In this document: one piece after another, positions 27,501-38,980 of the stretch
Layout of the letters: each line of letters starts with the position of its first letter
Numbering within the stretch: position 1 is the first letter of the stretch
Assembly (NCBI GenBank): GCA_024803745.1
Contig: JANJXV010000159.1
Span: 1,114,498-1,178,497, forward strand
Direction of reading: 5' to 3'
From: Megascapheus bottae
Taxonomy: Eukaryota; Chordata; Mammalia; Rodentia; Geomyidae
Length of the DNA stretch: 64,000 nucleotides
Notes under the pieces: generated by a model
The model's input: the letters and a program-made list of their open reading frames with translations, nothing else
Told to the model about the DNA's origin: nothing
Databases searched by the model: none
Position numbers and translations under genes: made by a program

Positions 27501-28991
27501 GTGATGTCATAGTATGGAGGTGTGTGAAGTCATAGAATGGCGGTGTGTGAAGTCACAGAATGGAGGTTTGTGAACTCATGGAATGGAGGTGTGTGAAGTC
27601 ACAATTGAGGTGTGTGAATTAATCGAATGGAGGTGTGTGAAGTCACAGAACGGAGGTGTGTGTAGTGATAGAATGGAGGTGTGTGAACTCATAGAATGGA
27701 GGTGTGTGAATTCAAAATTGAGGTGTGGGAAGTCATAGAATTTAGGTGTGTGAAGTCACAAAATGGAGGAGTGTGAAGTCAGAATGGAGGTGTGAGAATT
27801 CTCAGAATTGAAATGTTGGAAATCAGAATGGAGGTGTGTGAAGTCATAGACTGGAGGGGTGTGAAGTCACAGAATGGCGGTGTGTGAAGTCACAGAATGG
27901 AGGTGTGTGAACTCATGGATTGGAGGTGTGTGAAGTCACAATGGAGGTGTTTGAATTAATCGAATGGAGGTGTGTGAAGTCACAGAATGGAGGTGTGTGA
28001 AGTGATAGAATGGAGGTGTGTGAAATCATAGAATGGAGGTTTGTGAATTCACAATGGAGGTGTGTGAAGTCATAGAATGGAGGTGTGTGAAGTCACAAAA
28101 TGGAGGAATGTGAAGTCAGAATGGAGGTGGGTGAAGTCCTGGAATGGAGATGTGTGAACTCAGAATGGAGTTGTGTAAAGTCATTGAATGGAGGTGTGTG
28201 AAGTCATAGAATGGAGGTGTGTGAAGTCATGGAATGGAAGTGTGTGAAGTCATAGAATGGAGGTGCGTGAAGTCATAGAATGGAGGTGTGAGAAGTAAAA
28301 TATGGAGGTATGTGAAGTCACAAAGGAGGTGTGTGATGTCATAAAATGGAGGTGTGTGAAGTCATACAATGGAGGTGTGTGAAGACACAGAATGGAGGTG
28401 TGTGAAGTCATAGAAAGGTGGTGTGTGAAGTCATAGTATGGAGGTTTGTGAAATCACAGAATTGAGGTGTGTGAAGTCATGGAATGGAGCTTTCTGAATC
28501 AAACAATGGAAGTGTGTGAAGTCATAGAAAGGAGGTGTGTGAAGTCAGAATGGAGGTGTGTGAAGTAACAGAATGGAGGTGTGTGAACTCAGAATAGAGG
28601 TGTGTAAAGACACAGAATGGACGTGTGTGAAGTCATAGAATAGAGATGTGTGCAGTCATAGAATGGAGGTGTGTGAAGCCAAAGAATGGATGTTTGTGAA
28701 ATAAGAATGAACGTGTGTGAATCACAGAATGGAGGTGTGTGAAGTCACAGAATGGAGGTGTGTGAAGTCAGAGGTGGTGTGTGAAGTCATAGAATGGAGG
28801 TGTGTGAAGTCAGAGGAAGTGTGTGAAGTCACAGAATGGAGGTTTGTTAAACCATAGAATGTAGGTGTGTGAAGTCACAGAATGGAGTTGTGTGAAGTCA
28901 TACAATGGAGGTGTGGCAACTCATACAATGGAGCTGTGTGAAGTCATAGAATGCAGGGTTTGAAGTCACAGAATGGAGGTGTGTGAAGTCG
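24574..28991 (+). repeat. 2,209-bp HOR tandem pair
   Basis: Copy 1 is about 24,574-26,782 and copy 2 about 26,783-28,991. GAAGACATAGAATGCAGG starts one base before 24,591 and 26,800, and GAATGAACG is at 26,496 and 28,705, both 2,209 bp apart. The copies differ by a handful of substitutions that I could see (for example GGAGGTGTGTGAACTC near 25,351 against GGAGGTTTGTGAACTC near 27,560; TTAAGCC against TTAAACC near 26,641 and 28,850), so they are close but not identical. The right half of each unit (from about 25,665 and 27,874) is a copy of 10,661-11,770. Confidence 0.85.
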
Positions 28992-29635
28992 GAACGGAGG
29001 TTTGGGAAGTCATAGAATGGAGGTGTGTGAAGTCATAGAATGGAGGTGTGTGAGGTCACAGAATGGAGGAGTGTGAAATCATGGAATGCAGGTGTGTGAG
29101 GTGACAGAATGGAGGTGTGTGAAGTCATAAAATTGCGGTGTGCGAACTCATAGAAGGGAGGTGTGTGAAGTCACAGTGTAGGTGAACGAAGTCAAAGGAT
29201 GGAGGTGTGTGAAGTCACAGAATGGAGGTGTGTGAAGTCAGAATGGAGGTGTCTGAACTCACAGAATGGAGATGTGTGAACTCAGAGTAGAGGTGTGTGA
29301 AGATACAGAATGGAGGTGTGTGAAGTCATAGAATGGAGGTTTGTGAAGTCATAGAATGGAGGTGTGTGAAGTCATAGAATGGATGTTTGTGAAGTAAGAA
29401 TGAACGTGTGTGAATCACAGAATGGAGGTGTGTGAAGTCAAAGAATGGAGGTGTGTGAAGTCAGAGGAGGTGTGTGAAGCCATAGAATGTAGGTGTGTGA
29501 AGTCATAGAATGGATGTTTGTGAAGTAAGAATGAACGTGTGTGAATCACAGAATGGAGGTGTGTGAAGTCATAGAATGGAGGTGTGTGAAGTCATAGAAT
29601 GGAGGTGTGTGAAGTCACAGAATGGACGTTTGTGA
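27874..29635 (+). repeat. Copy of 10,661-12,480 (family B) with a 69-bp deletion
   Basis: The monomer with GAACTCATGGATTGGAGG and the following variants repeat the order seen from 10,661. The shift is 17,220 bp at first (10,921 to 28,141) and 17,151 bp later (12,247 to 29,398; 12,378 to 29,529). The difference of 69 bp is exactly three 23-bp monomers, missing near 28,991 where the GTCGGAACGG monomer directly follows a plain monomer. Confidence 0.8.
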
Positions 29636-30660
29636 AGTAAGAATGAACGTGTGTGAATCACACAATGGAGGTGTGTGAAGACACAGAATGGAGATGTGTG
29701 AAGTCATAGAATGGTGGTGTGTGAAGTCATAGAATCGAGGTGTGTGAAGTCACAGAATGGAGGTGTGTGAAGTCATGGAATGGAGCTTTGTGAAGTCAAA
29801 CAATGGAAGTGTGTGAAGTCACAGAAAGGAGGTGTGTGAAGTCACAGAATGGAGGTGTGTGAAGTCATAGAATGGTGGTGTTTGGAGTCATAGAAAGGAG
29901 GTTTGTGAAGTCAGAATGCAGGTGTGTGAAGTCATAGAATGGAGGTGTGTGAAGTCAAAGAATGCAGGTGTGTGAAGTCAGAGAATAGAAGGGTGTGAAG
30001 TCATAGAATGGAGGTGTGATGTCATAGAATGGAGCTTTGTGAAGTCAAACAATGGAAGTGTGTGAAGTCACAGAGAAGAGATGTGTGAAGTCATAGAATG
30101 GAGGTGTGTTAAACCATAGAATGTAGGTGTGTGAAGTCACAGAATGGAGTTGTGTGAAGTCATACAATGGAGGTTTGTCAACTCATACAATGGAGCTGTG
30201 TGAAGTCATAGAATGGAGGGTTTGAAGTCACAGAATGGAGGTGTGTGAAGTCACAGAATGGAGGAGTGTGAACTCATGGAATGCAGGTGTGTGAAGTGAC
30301 AGAATGGAGGTGTGTGAAGTTATAAAATTGCGGTGTGTGAACTCATAGAAGGGAGGTGTGTGAAGTCACAGTGTAGGTGAACGAAGTCATAGAATGGAGG
30401 TGTGTGAAGTCACAAAATGGAGGTGTGTGAAGTCAGAATGGAGGTGTCTGAAGTCACAGAATGGAGGTGTGTGAAGTCATAGAAGGGAGGTGTGTGAAGT
30501 CCAGGAAAGGAGGTGTGTGATGTCATAGTATGGAGGTGTGTGAAGTCATAGAATGGCGGTGTGTGAAGTCACAGAATGGAGGTGTGTGAACTCATGGAAT
30601 GGAGGTGTGTGAAGTCACAATTGAGGTGTGTGAATTAATCGAATGGAGGTGTGTGAAGTC

Positions 30661-33600
30661 ACAGAATGGAGGTGTGTGTAGTGATAGAATGGAGGTGTGT
30701 GAACTCATAGAATGGAGGTGTGTGAATTCAAAATTGAGGTGTGGGAAGTCATAGAATTTAGGTGTGTGAAGTCACAAAATGGAGGAGTGTGAAGTCAGAA
30801 TGGAGGTGTGAGAATTCTCAGAATTGAAGTGTTGGAAATCAGAATGTAGGTGTGTGAAGTCATAGACTGGAGGGGTGTGAAGTCACAGAATGGAGGTGTG
30901 TGAAGTCAGAATGGAGGTGTGTGAAGTACTGGAATGGAGGTGTGTGAAGTCATAGAATGGAGGTGTGTGAAGTCATAGAATGGAAGTGTGTGAAGTCATA
31001 GAATGGAGGTGTCTGAAGTCATAGAATGGAGGTGTGTGAAGTCATAGAATGCAGGTGTGTGAAGTCAGAGAATAGAAGGGTGTGAAGTCATAGATTGGAG
31101 GTGTGATGTCATAGAATGGAGCTTTGTGAAGTCAAACAATGGAAGTGTGTGAAGTCACAGAAAGGAGGTGTGTGAAGTCATAGAATGGAGGAATGTGAAG
31201 TCATAGAATGGCGGTGTTTGAAGTCATAGAAAGGAGGTTTTTGAAGTCAGAATGCAGGTGTGTGAAGTCACAGAAAGGAGGTGTGTGAAGTCATAGAATG
31301 GAGGTGTGTGAAGTCAAGGAAAGGAGGTGTGTGATGTCATAGTATGGAGGTGTGTGAAGTTATAGAATGGCGGTGTGTGAAGTCACAGAACGGAGGTGTG
31401 TGAACTCATGGAATGGAGGTGTGTGAAGTCACAGAATGCAGGTGTGTGAAGTCATAGAATGGAGGTGTGTGAAGTCAGAATGGAGGTGTGTGAAGTCCTG
31501 GAATGGAGATGTGTGAACTCAGAATGGAGTTGTGTAAAGTCATTCAATGGAGGTGTGTGAAGTCATAGAATGGAGGTGTGTGAAGTCATAGAATGGAAGT
31601 GTGTGAAGTCATAGAATGGATGTTTGTGAAGTCACAGAACTGAGGTTTGTGAACCATAGAATGTAGGTGATTGAAGTCACAGAATGGAGTGGTGTGAAGT
31701 CATACAATGGAGGTGTGTGAACTCATACAATGGAGCTGTGTGAAGTCATAGAATGGAGGTGTGTGAAGTCACAGAATGGAGGTGGGTGAAGTCATAGAGT
31801 GGAGGTGAGTGAAGTCACAGATTCGAAGTCTGTGAAGTCATAGAATGGAGGTGTGTGATGTCAGAATGGAGGTGTGCGAAGTCATAGAATAGAGGTTTGT
31901 GAGTCAGAATGGGGGTGAGTGAAGTCAGAATGGAGGTGTGTGAACTCATAGAATGGAGGTGTGTGACGTCACAATGGAAGTGTGTGAAGTCATAGAATGG
32001 GGGTGTGTGAAGTCACAGAATGGAGGTATGTGAAGGCATAGAATGGAGGTGTGTGAAGTCACAGAATGGAGGTGCGTAAAGTTATAGAATGGAGGTGTGT
32101 GAAGTTATAGAATGGATGTTTGTGAAGTAAGAATGAAGGTGTGTGAAGTCATAAAATGGAGGTGTGTGACGGCAAAGAATGGAGGTATGTGAATTCAGAG
32201 AATGGAGCTGTGTGAAGTCAGAATGGAGGTGTATGAAGTCACAGAATGGAGGTGTGTCAACTAGAATGGAGGTGTGTGAAGTCACAGAATGGAGGTGTGT
32301 GAACTCATAGAATGGAGTTGTGTGAAGTCATAGAATGGAGGTGTGTGAAGTCAGAATGGAGATGTGTGAAGTGACAGAATTGAGGTGTGTGAACACAGAA
32401 TGGAGGTGTGTGAAGTCACAGAATGGAGGTGTGTGAAGTGATAGAATGGAGGTGTGTGAAGTCATAGAACGGATGATTGTGAAGTAAGAATGAACGTGTG
32501 TGAATCACAGAATGGAGGTGTGTGAAGTCAGAGATGGTGTGTGAAGTCATAGAATGGAGGTGTGTGAAGTCAGAATGGAGGTGTGTGAAGTCAGAATGGA
32601 GGTGTGAAGTCATAGAATGGAGGTGGGTGAAGTCATATAATGCAGGTGTGTGAAGTCACAGAAGGGAGGTGTGTGAAGTCATAAAATGGAGGTGGGTGAA
32701 CTCATAGAATGGAGGTGTGAAGTCATAGATTGGAGGTGTGTGAAGTCACAGAATGCAGGTGTGTGAAATGATAGAATGGAGGTGTGTGAACTCATAGAAT
32801 GGAGGTGTGTGAATTCACAATGGAGCTGTTTGTAGTCATAGAATGGAGGTGTTTGAAGTAAAAAATGGAGGTTTGTGAAGTCACAGAAAGGAGGTGTGTG
32901 ATGTCATAGAATGGAGGTGTGTGAATTCATAAAATGGAGGTGTGTGAAGACACAGAATGGAGGTGTGTGAAGTCATAGAATGGTGGTGTGTGAAGTCATA
33001 GAATCGAGGTGTGTGAAGTCACAGAATGGAGGTGTGTGAAGTCATGGAATGGAGCTTTGTGAAGTCAAACAATGGAAGTGTGTGAAGTCACAGAAAAGAG
33101 GTGTGTGAAGAAATAGAATGGAGGTGTGTGAAGTCAAAGAATGGCGGTGTTTGAAGTCATAGAAAGGAGGTTTGTGAAGTCAGAATGCAGGTGTGTGGAG
33201 TCATAGAATGGAGGTGTGTGAAGTCATAGAATGCAGGTGTGTGAACTCAGAGAATAGAAGGGTGTGAAGTCATAGAATGGAGGTGTGTGAGGTCATAGAA
33301 TGGAGGTGTGTGAAATCAAACAATGGAGGTGTGTGAAGTCAAGGAAAGGGGTGTGTGATGTCATAGTATGGAGGTGTGTGAAGTAATAGAATGGCGGTGT
33401 GTGAAGTCACAGAATGGAGGTGTGTGAACTCATGGAATGGAGGTGTGTGAAGTCACAATGGAGGTGTGTGAATTAATCGAATGGAGGTGTGTGAAGTCAC
33501 AGAATGGAGGTGTGTGAAGTGATAGAATGGAGGTGTGTGGACTCATAGAATGGAGGTGTGTGAATTCACAATGGAGGTGTGTGGAGTCATACAATGGAGG

Positions 33601-34820
33601 TGTGTGAAGTCACAAAATGGAGGAGTGTGAAGTCAGAATGGAGGTGTGCGAATTCTTAGAATGGAAGTGTTTGAAATCAGAATGGAGGTGTGTGAAGTCA
33701 TAGAATAGAGGGGTGTGAAGTCACAGAATGCAGGTGTGTGAAGTCATAGAATGGAGGTGTGTGAAGTGAAAATGGAGGTGTGTGAAGTCCTGGAATGGAG
33801 ATGTGTGAACTCAGAATGGAGTTGTGTAAAGTCACTGAATGGAAGTGTGTGAAGTCATAGAATGGAAGTGTGTGAAGTCATAGAATGGAGGTGTGTGAAG
33901 TAATAGAATGGAGGTGTGTGAAGTAAAAAATGGAGGTATGTGAAGTCATACAATGGAGGTGTGTGAAGACACAGAATGGAGGTGTGTGAAGTCATAGAAA
34001 GGTGGTGTGTGAAGTCATAGAATGGAGGTGTGTGAAATCACAGAATTGAGGTGTGTGAAGTCATGGAATGGAGCTTTGTGAAGTCAAACAATGGAAGTGT
34101 GTGAAGTCACAGAAAGGAGGTGTGTGAAGTCAGAATGGAGGTGTATGAAGTAACAGGATGGAGGTGTGTAAACTCAGAATAGAGGTGTGTAAAGACACAG
34201 AATGGACGTGTGTGAAGTCATAGAATGGAGATGTGTGCAGTCATAGAATGGAGGTGTGAAGCCAAAGAATGGATGTTTGTGAAGTAAGAATGAACGTGTG
34301 TGAATCACAGAATTGAGGTGTGTGAAGTCACAGAATGGAGGTGTGTGAAGTCAGAGGTGGTGTGTGAAGTCATAGAATGGAGGTGTGTGAAGTCAGAGGA
34401 GGTGTGTGAAGTCATAGAATGGAGGTGTGTGAAGTCAGAGGAGGTGTGTGAAGTCATAGAATGGAGTTGTGTTAAACCATAGAATGTAGGTGTGTGACGT
34501 CACAGAATGGAGTTGTGTGAAGTCATACAATGGAGGTGTGTCAACTCATACAATGGAGCTGTGTGAAGTCATAGAATGGAGGGTTTGAAGTCACAGAATG
34601 GAGGTGTGTGAAGTCACAGAATGGAGGTGTGCGAAATCATAGAATGGAGGTGTGCGAAGTCATAGAGTGGAGGTGTGTGAAGTCGGAACAGAGGTTTGGG
34701 AAGTCATAGAATGGAGGTGTGTGAAGTCATAGAATGGAGGTGTGTGAAGTCACAGAATGGAGGAGTGTGAAGTCATGGAATGCAGGTGTGTGAGGTGACA
34801 GAATGGAGGTGTGTGAAGTC
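30661..34820 (+). repeat. 4,160-bp duplication, copy 1
   Basis: This is the left copy of a head-to-tail pair. It starts at a monomer with GTGTGTGTAGTGATAG and ends in plain monomers, GTGTGAAGTCACAGAATGG. I compared about nine sequence lines spread over the unit with the lines 4,160 bases downstream and saw no difference, including rare private variants such as GTAGGTGATTGAAG, GGAGTGGTGTG, GTAACAGGATGG and GTGAAAATGG. Its contents are satellite monomers only. Confidence 0.88.
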
Positions 34821-37800
34821 ACAGAATGGAGGTGTGTGTAGTGATAGAATGGAGGTGTGTGAACTCATAGAATGGAGGTGTGTGAATTCAAAATTGAGGT
34901 GTGGGAAGTCATAGAATTTAGGTGTGTGAAGTCACAAAATGGAGGAGTGTGAAGTCAGAATGGAGGTGTGAGAATTCTCAGAATTGAAGTGTTGGAAATC
35001 AGAATGTAGGTGTGTGAAGTCATAGACTGGAGGGGTGTGAAGTCACAGAATGGAGGTGTGTGAAGTCAGAATGGAGGTGTGTGAAGTACTGGAATGGAGG
35101 TGTGTGAAGTCATAGAATGGAGGTGTGTGAAGTCATAGAATGGAAGTGTGTGAAGTCATAGAATGGAGGTGTCTGAAGTCATAGAATGGAGGTGTGTGAA
35201 GTCATAGAATGCAGGTGTGTGAAGTCAGAGAATAGAAGGGTGTGAAGTCATAGATTGGAGGTGTGATGTCATAGAATGGAGCTTTGTGAAGTCAAACAAT
35301 GGAAGTGTGTGAAGTCACAGAAAGGAGGTGTGTGAAGTCATAGAATGGAGGAATGTGAAGTCATAGAATGGCGGTGTTTGAAGTCATAGAAAGGAGGTTT
35401 TTGAAGTCAGAATGCAGGTGTGTGAAGTCACAGAAAGGAGGTGTGTGAAGTCATAGAATGGAGGTGTGTGAAGTCAAGGAAAGGAGGTGTGTGATGTCAT
35501 AGTATGGAGGTGTGTGAAGTTATAGAATGGCGGTGTGTGAAGTCACAGAACGGAGGTGTGTGAACTCATGGAATGGAGGTGTGTGAAGTCACAGAATGCA
35601 GGTGTGTGAAGTCATAGAATGGAGGTGTGTGAAGTCAGAATGGAGGTGTGTGAAGTCCTGGAATGGAGATGTGTGAACTCAGAATGGAGTTGTGTAAAGT
35701 CATTCAATGGAGGTGTGTGAAGTCATAGAATGGAGGTGTGTGAAGTCATAGAATGGAAGTGTGTGAAGTCATAGAATGGATGTTTGTGAAGTCACAGAAC
35801 TGAGGTTTGTGAACCATAGAATGTAGGTGATTGAAGTCACAGAATGGAGTGGTGTGAAGTCATACAATGGAGGTGTGTGAACTCATACAATGGAGCTGTG
35901 TGAAGTCATAGAATGGAGGTGTGTGAAGTCACAGAATGGAGGTGGGTGAAGTCATAGAGTGGAGGTGAGTGAAGTCACAGATTCGAAGTCTGTGAAGTCA
36001 TAGAATGGAGGTGTGTGATGTCAGAATGGAGGTGTGCGAAGTCATAGAATAGAGGTTTGTGAGTCAGAATGGGGGTGAGTGAAGTCAGAATGGAGGTGTG
36101 TGAACTCATAGAATGGAGGTGTGTGACGTCACAATGGAAGTGTGTGAAGTCATAGAATGGGGGTGTGTGAAGTCACAGAATGGAGGTATGTGAAGGCATA
36201 GAATGGAGGTGTGTGAAGTCACAGAATGGAGGTGCGTAAAGTTATAGAATGGAGGTGTGTGAAGTTATAGAATGGATGTTTGTGAAGTAAGAATGAAGGT
36301 GTGTGAAGTCATAAAATGGAGGTGTGTGACGGCAAAGAATGGAGGTATGTGAATTCAGAGAATGGAGCTGTGTGAAGTCAGAATGGAGGTGTATGAAGTC
36401 ACAGAATGGAGGTGTGTCAACTAGAATGGAGGTGTGTGAAGTCACAGAATGGAGGTGTGTGAACTCATAGAATGGAGTTGTGTGAAGTCATAGAATGGAG
36501 GTGTGTGAAGTCAGAATGGAGATGTGTGAAGTGACAGAATTGAGGTGTGTGAACACAGAATGGAGGTGTGTGAAGTCACAGAATGGAGGTGTGTGAAGTG
36601 ATAGAATGGAGGTGTGTGAAGTCATAGAACGGATGATTGTGAAGTAAGAATGAACGTGTGTGAATCACAGAATGGAGGTGTGTGAAGTCAGAGATGGTGT
36701 GTGAAGTCATAGAATGGAGGTGTGTGAAGTCAGAATGGAGGTGTGTGAAGTCAGAATGGAGGTGTGAAGTCATAGAATGGAGGTGGGTGAAGTCATATAA
36801 TGCAGGTGTGTGAAGTCACAGAAGGGAGGTGTGTGAAGTCATAAAATGGAGGTGGGTGAACTCATAGAATGGAGGTGTGAAGTCATAGATTGGAGGTGTG
36901 TGAAGTCACAGAATGCAGGTGTGTGAAATGATAGAATGGAGGTGTGTGAACTCATAGAATGGAGGTGTGTGAATTCACAATGGAGCTGTTTGTAGTCATA
37001 GAATGGAGGTGTTTGAAGTAAAAAATGGAGGTTTGTGAAGTCACAGAAAGGAGGTGTGTGATGTCATAGAATGGAGGTGTGTGAATTCATAAAATGGAGG
37101 TGTGTGAAGACACAGAATGGAGGTGTGTGAAGTCATAGAATGGTGGTGTGTGAAGTCATAGAATCGAGGTGTGTGAAGTCACAGAATGGAGGTGTGTGAA
37201 GTCATGGAATGGAGCTTTGTGAAGTCAAACAATGGAAGTGTGTGAAGTCACAGAAAAGAGGTGTGTGAAGAAATAGAATGGAGGTGTGTGAAGTCAAAGA
37301 ATGGCGGTGTTTGAAGTCATAGAAAGGAGGTTTGTGAAGTCAGAATGCAGGTGTGTGGAGTCATAGAATGGAGGTGTGTGAAGTCATAGAATGCAGGTGT
37401 GTGAACTCAGAGAATAGAAGGGTGTGAAGTCATAGAATGGAGGTGTGTGAGGTCATAGAATGGAGGTGTGTGAAATCAAACAATGGAGGTGTGTGAAGTC
37501 AAGGAAAGGGGTGTGTGATGTCATAGTATGGAGGTGTGTGAAGTAATAGAATGGCGGTGTGTGAAGTCACAGAATGGAGGTGTGTGAACTCATGGAATGG
37601 AGGTGTGTGAAGTCACAATGGAGGTGTGTGAATTAATCGAATGGAGGTGTGTGAAGTCACAGAATGGAGGTGTGTGAAGTGATAGAATGGAGGTGTGTGG
37701 ACTCATAGAATGGAGGTGTGTGAATTCACAATGGAGGTGTGTGGAGTCATACAATGGAGGTGTGTGAAGTCACAAAATGGAGGAGTGTGAAGTCAGAATG

Positions 37801-38980
37801 GAGGTGTGCGAATTCTTAGAATGGAAGTGTTTGAAATCAGAATGGAGGTGTGTGAAGTCATAGAATAGAGGGGTGTGAAGTCACAGAATGCAGGTGTGTG
37901 AAGTCATAGAATGGAGGTGTGTGAAGTGAAAATGGAGGTGTGTGAAGTCCTGGAATGGAGATGTGTGAACTCAGAATGGAGTTGTGTAAAGTCACTGAAT
38001 GGAAGTGTGTGAAGTCATAGAATGGAAGTGTGTGAAGTCATAGAATGGAGGTGTGTGAAGTAATAGAATGGAGGTGTGTGAAGTAAAAAATGGAGGTATG
38101 TGAAGTCATACAATGGAGGTGTGTGAAGACACAGAATGGAGGTGTGTGAAGTCATAGAAAGGTGGTGTGTGAAGTCATAGAATGGAGGTGTGTGAAATCA
38201 CAGAATTGAGGTGTGTGAAGTCATGGAATGGAGCTTTGTGAAGTCAAACAATGGAAGTGTGTGAAGTCACAGAAAGGAGGTGTGTGAAGTCAGAATGGAG
38301 GTGTATGAAGTAACAGGATGGAGGTGTGTAAACTCAGAATAGAGGTGTGTAAAGACACAGAATGGACGTGTGTGAAGTCATAGAATGGAGATGTGTGCAG
38401 TCATAGAATGGAGGTGTGAAGCCAAAGAATGGATGTTTGTGAAGTAAGAATGAACGTGTGTGAATCACAGAATTGAGGTGTGTGAAGTCACAGAATGGAG
38501 GTGTGTGAAGTCAGAGGTGGTGTGTGAAGTCATAGAATGGAGGTGTGTGAAGTCAGAGGAGGTGTGTGAAGTCATAGAATGGAGGTGTGTGAAGTCAGAG
38601 GAGGTGTGTGAAGTCATAGAATGGAGTTGTGTTAAACCATAGAATGTAGGTGTGTGACGTCACAGAATGGAGTTGTGTGAAGTCATACAATGGAGGTGTG
38701 TCAACTCATACAATGGAGCTGTGTGAAGTCATAGAATGGAGGGTTTGAAGTCACAGAATGGAGGTGTGTGAAGTCACAGAATGGAGGTGTGCGAAATCAT
38801 AGAATGGAGGTGTGCGAAGTCATAGAGTGGAGGTGTGTGAAGTCGGAACAGAGGTTTGGGAAGTCATAGAATGGAGGTGTGTGAAGTCATAGAATGGAGG
38901 TGTGTGAAGTCACAGAATGGAGGAGTGTGAAGTCATGGAATGCAGGTGTGTGAGGTGACAGAATGGAGGTGTGTGAAGTC
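34821..38980 (+). repeat. 4,160-bp duplication, copy 2
   Basis: This is the right copy of the pair. At its end, near 38,980, the sequence goes on with GTCATAAAATTGCGG, the continuation found after the same place in the parent segment (near 21,535). At the end of copy 1 (34,820) the sequence returns to the start of the unit instead. That is the signature of a tandem duplication by unequal exchange or slippage between two near-identical plain monomers. An assembly duplication would look the same. Confidence 0.88.
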
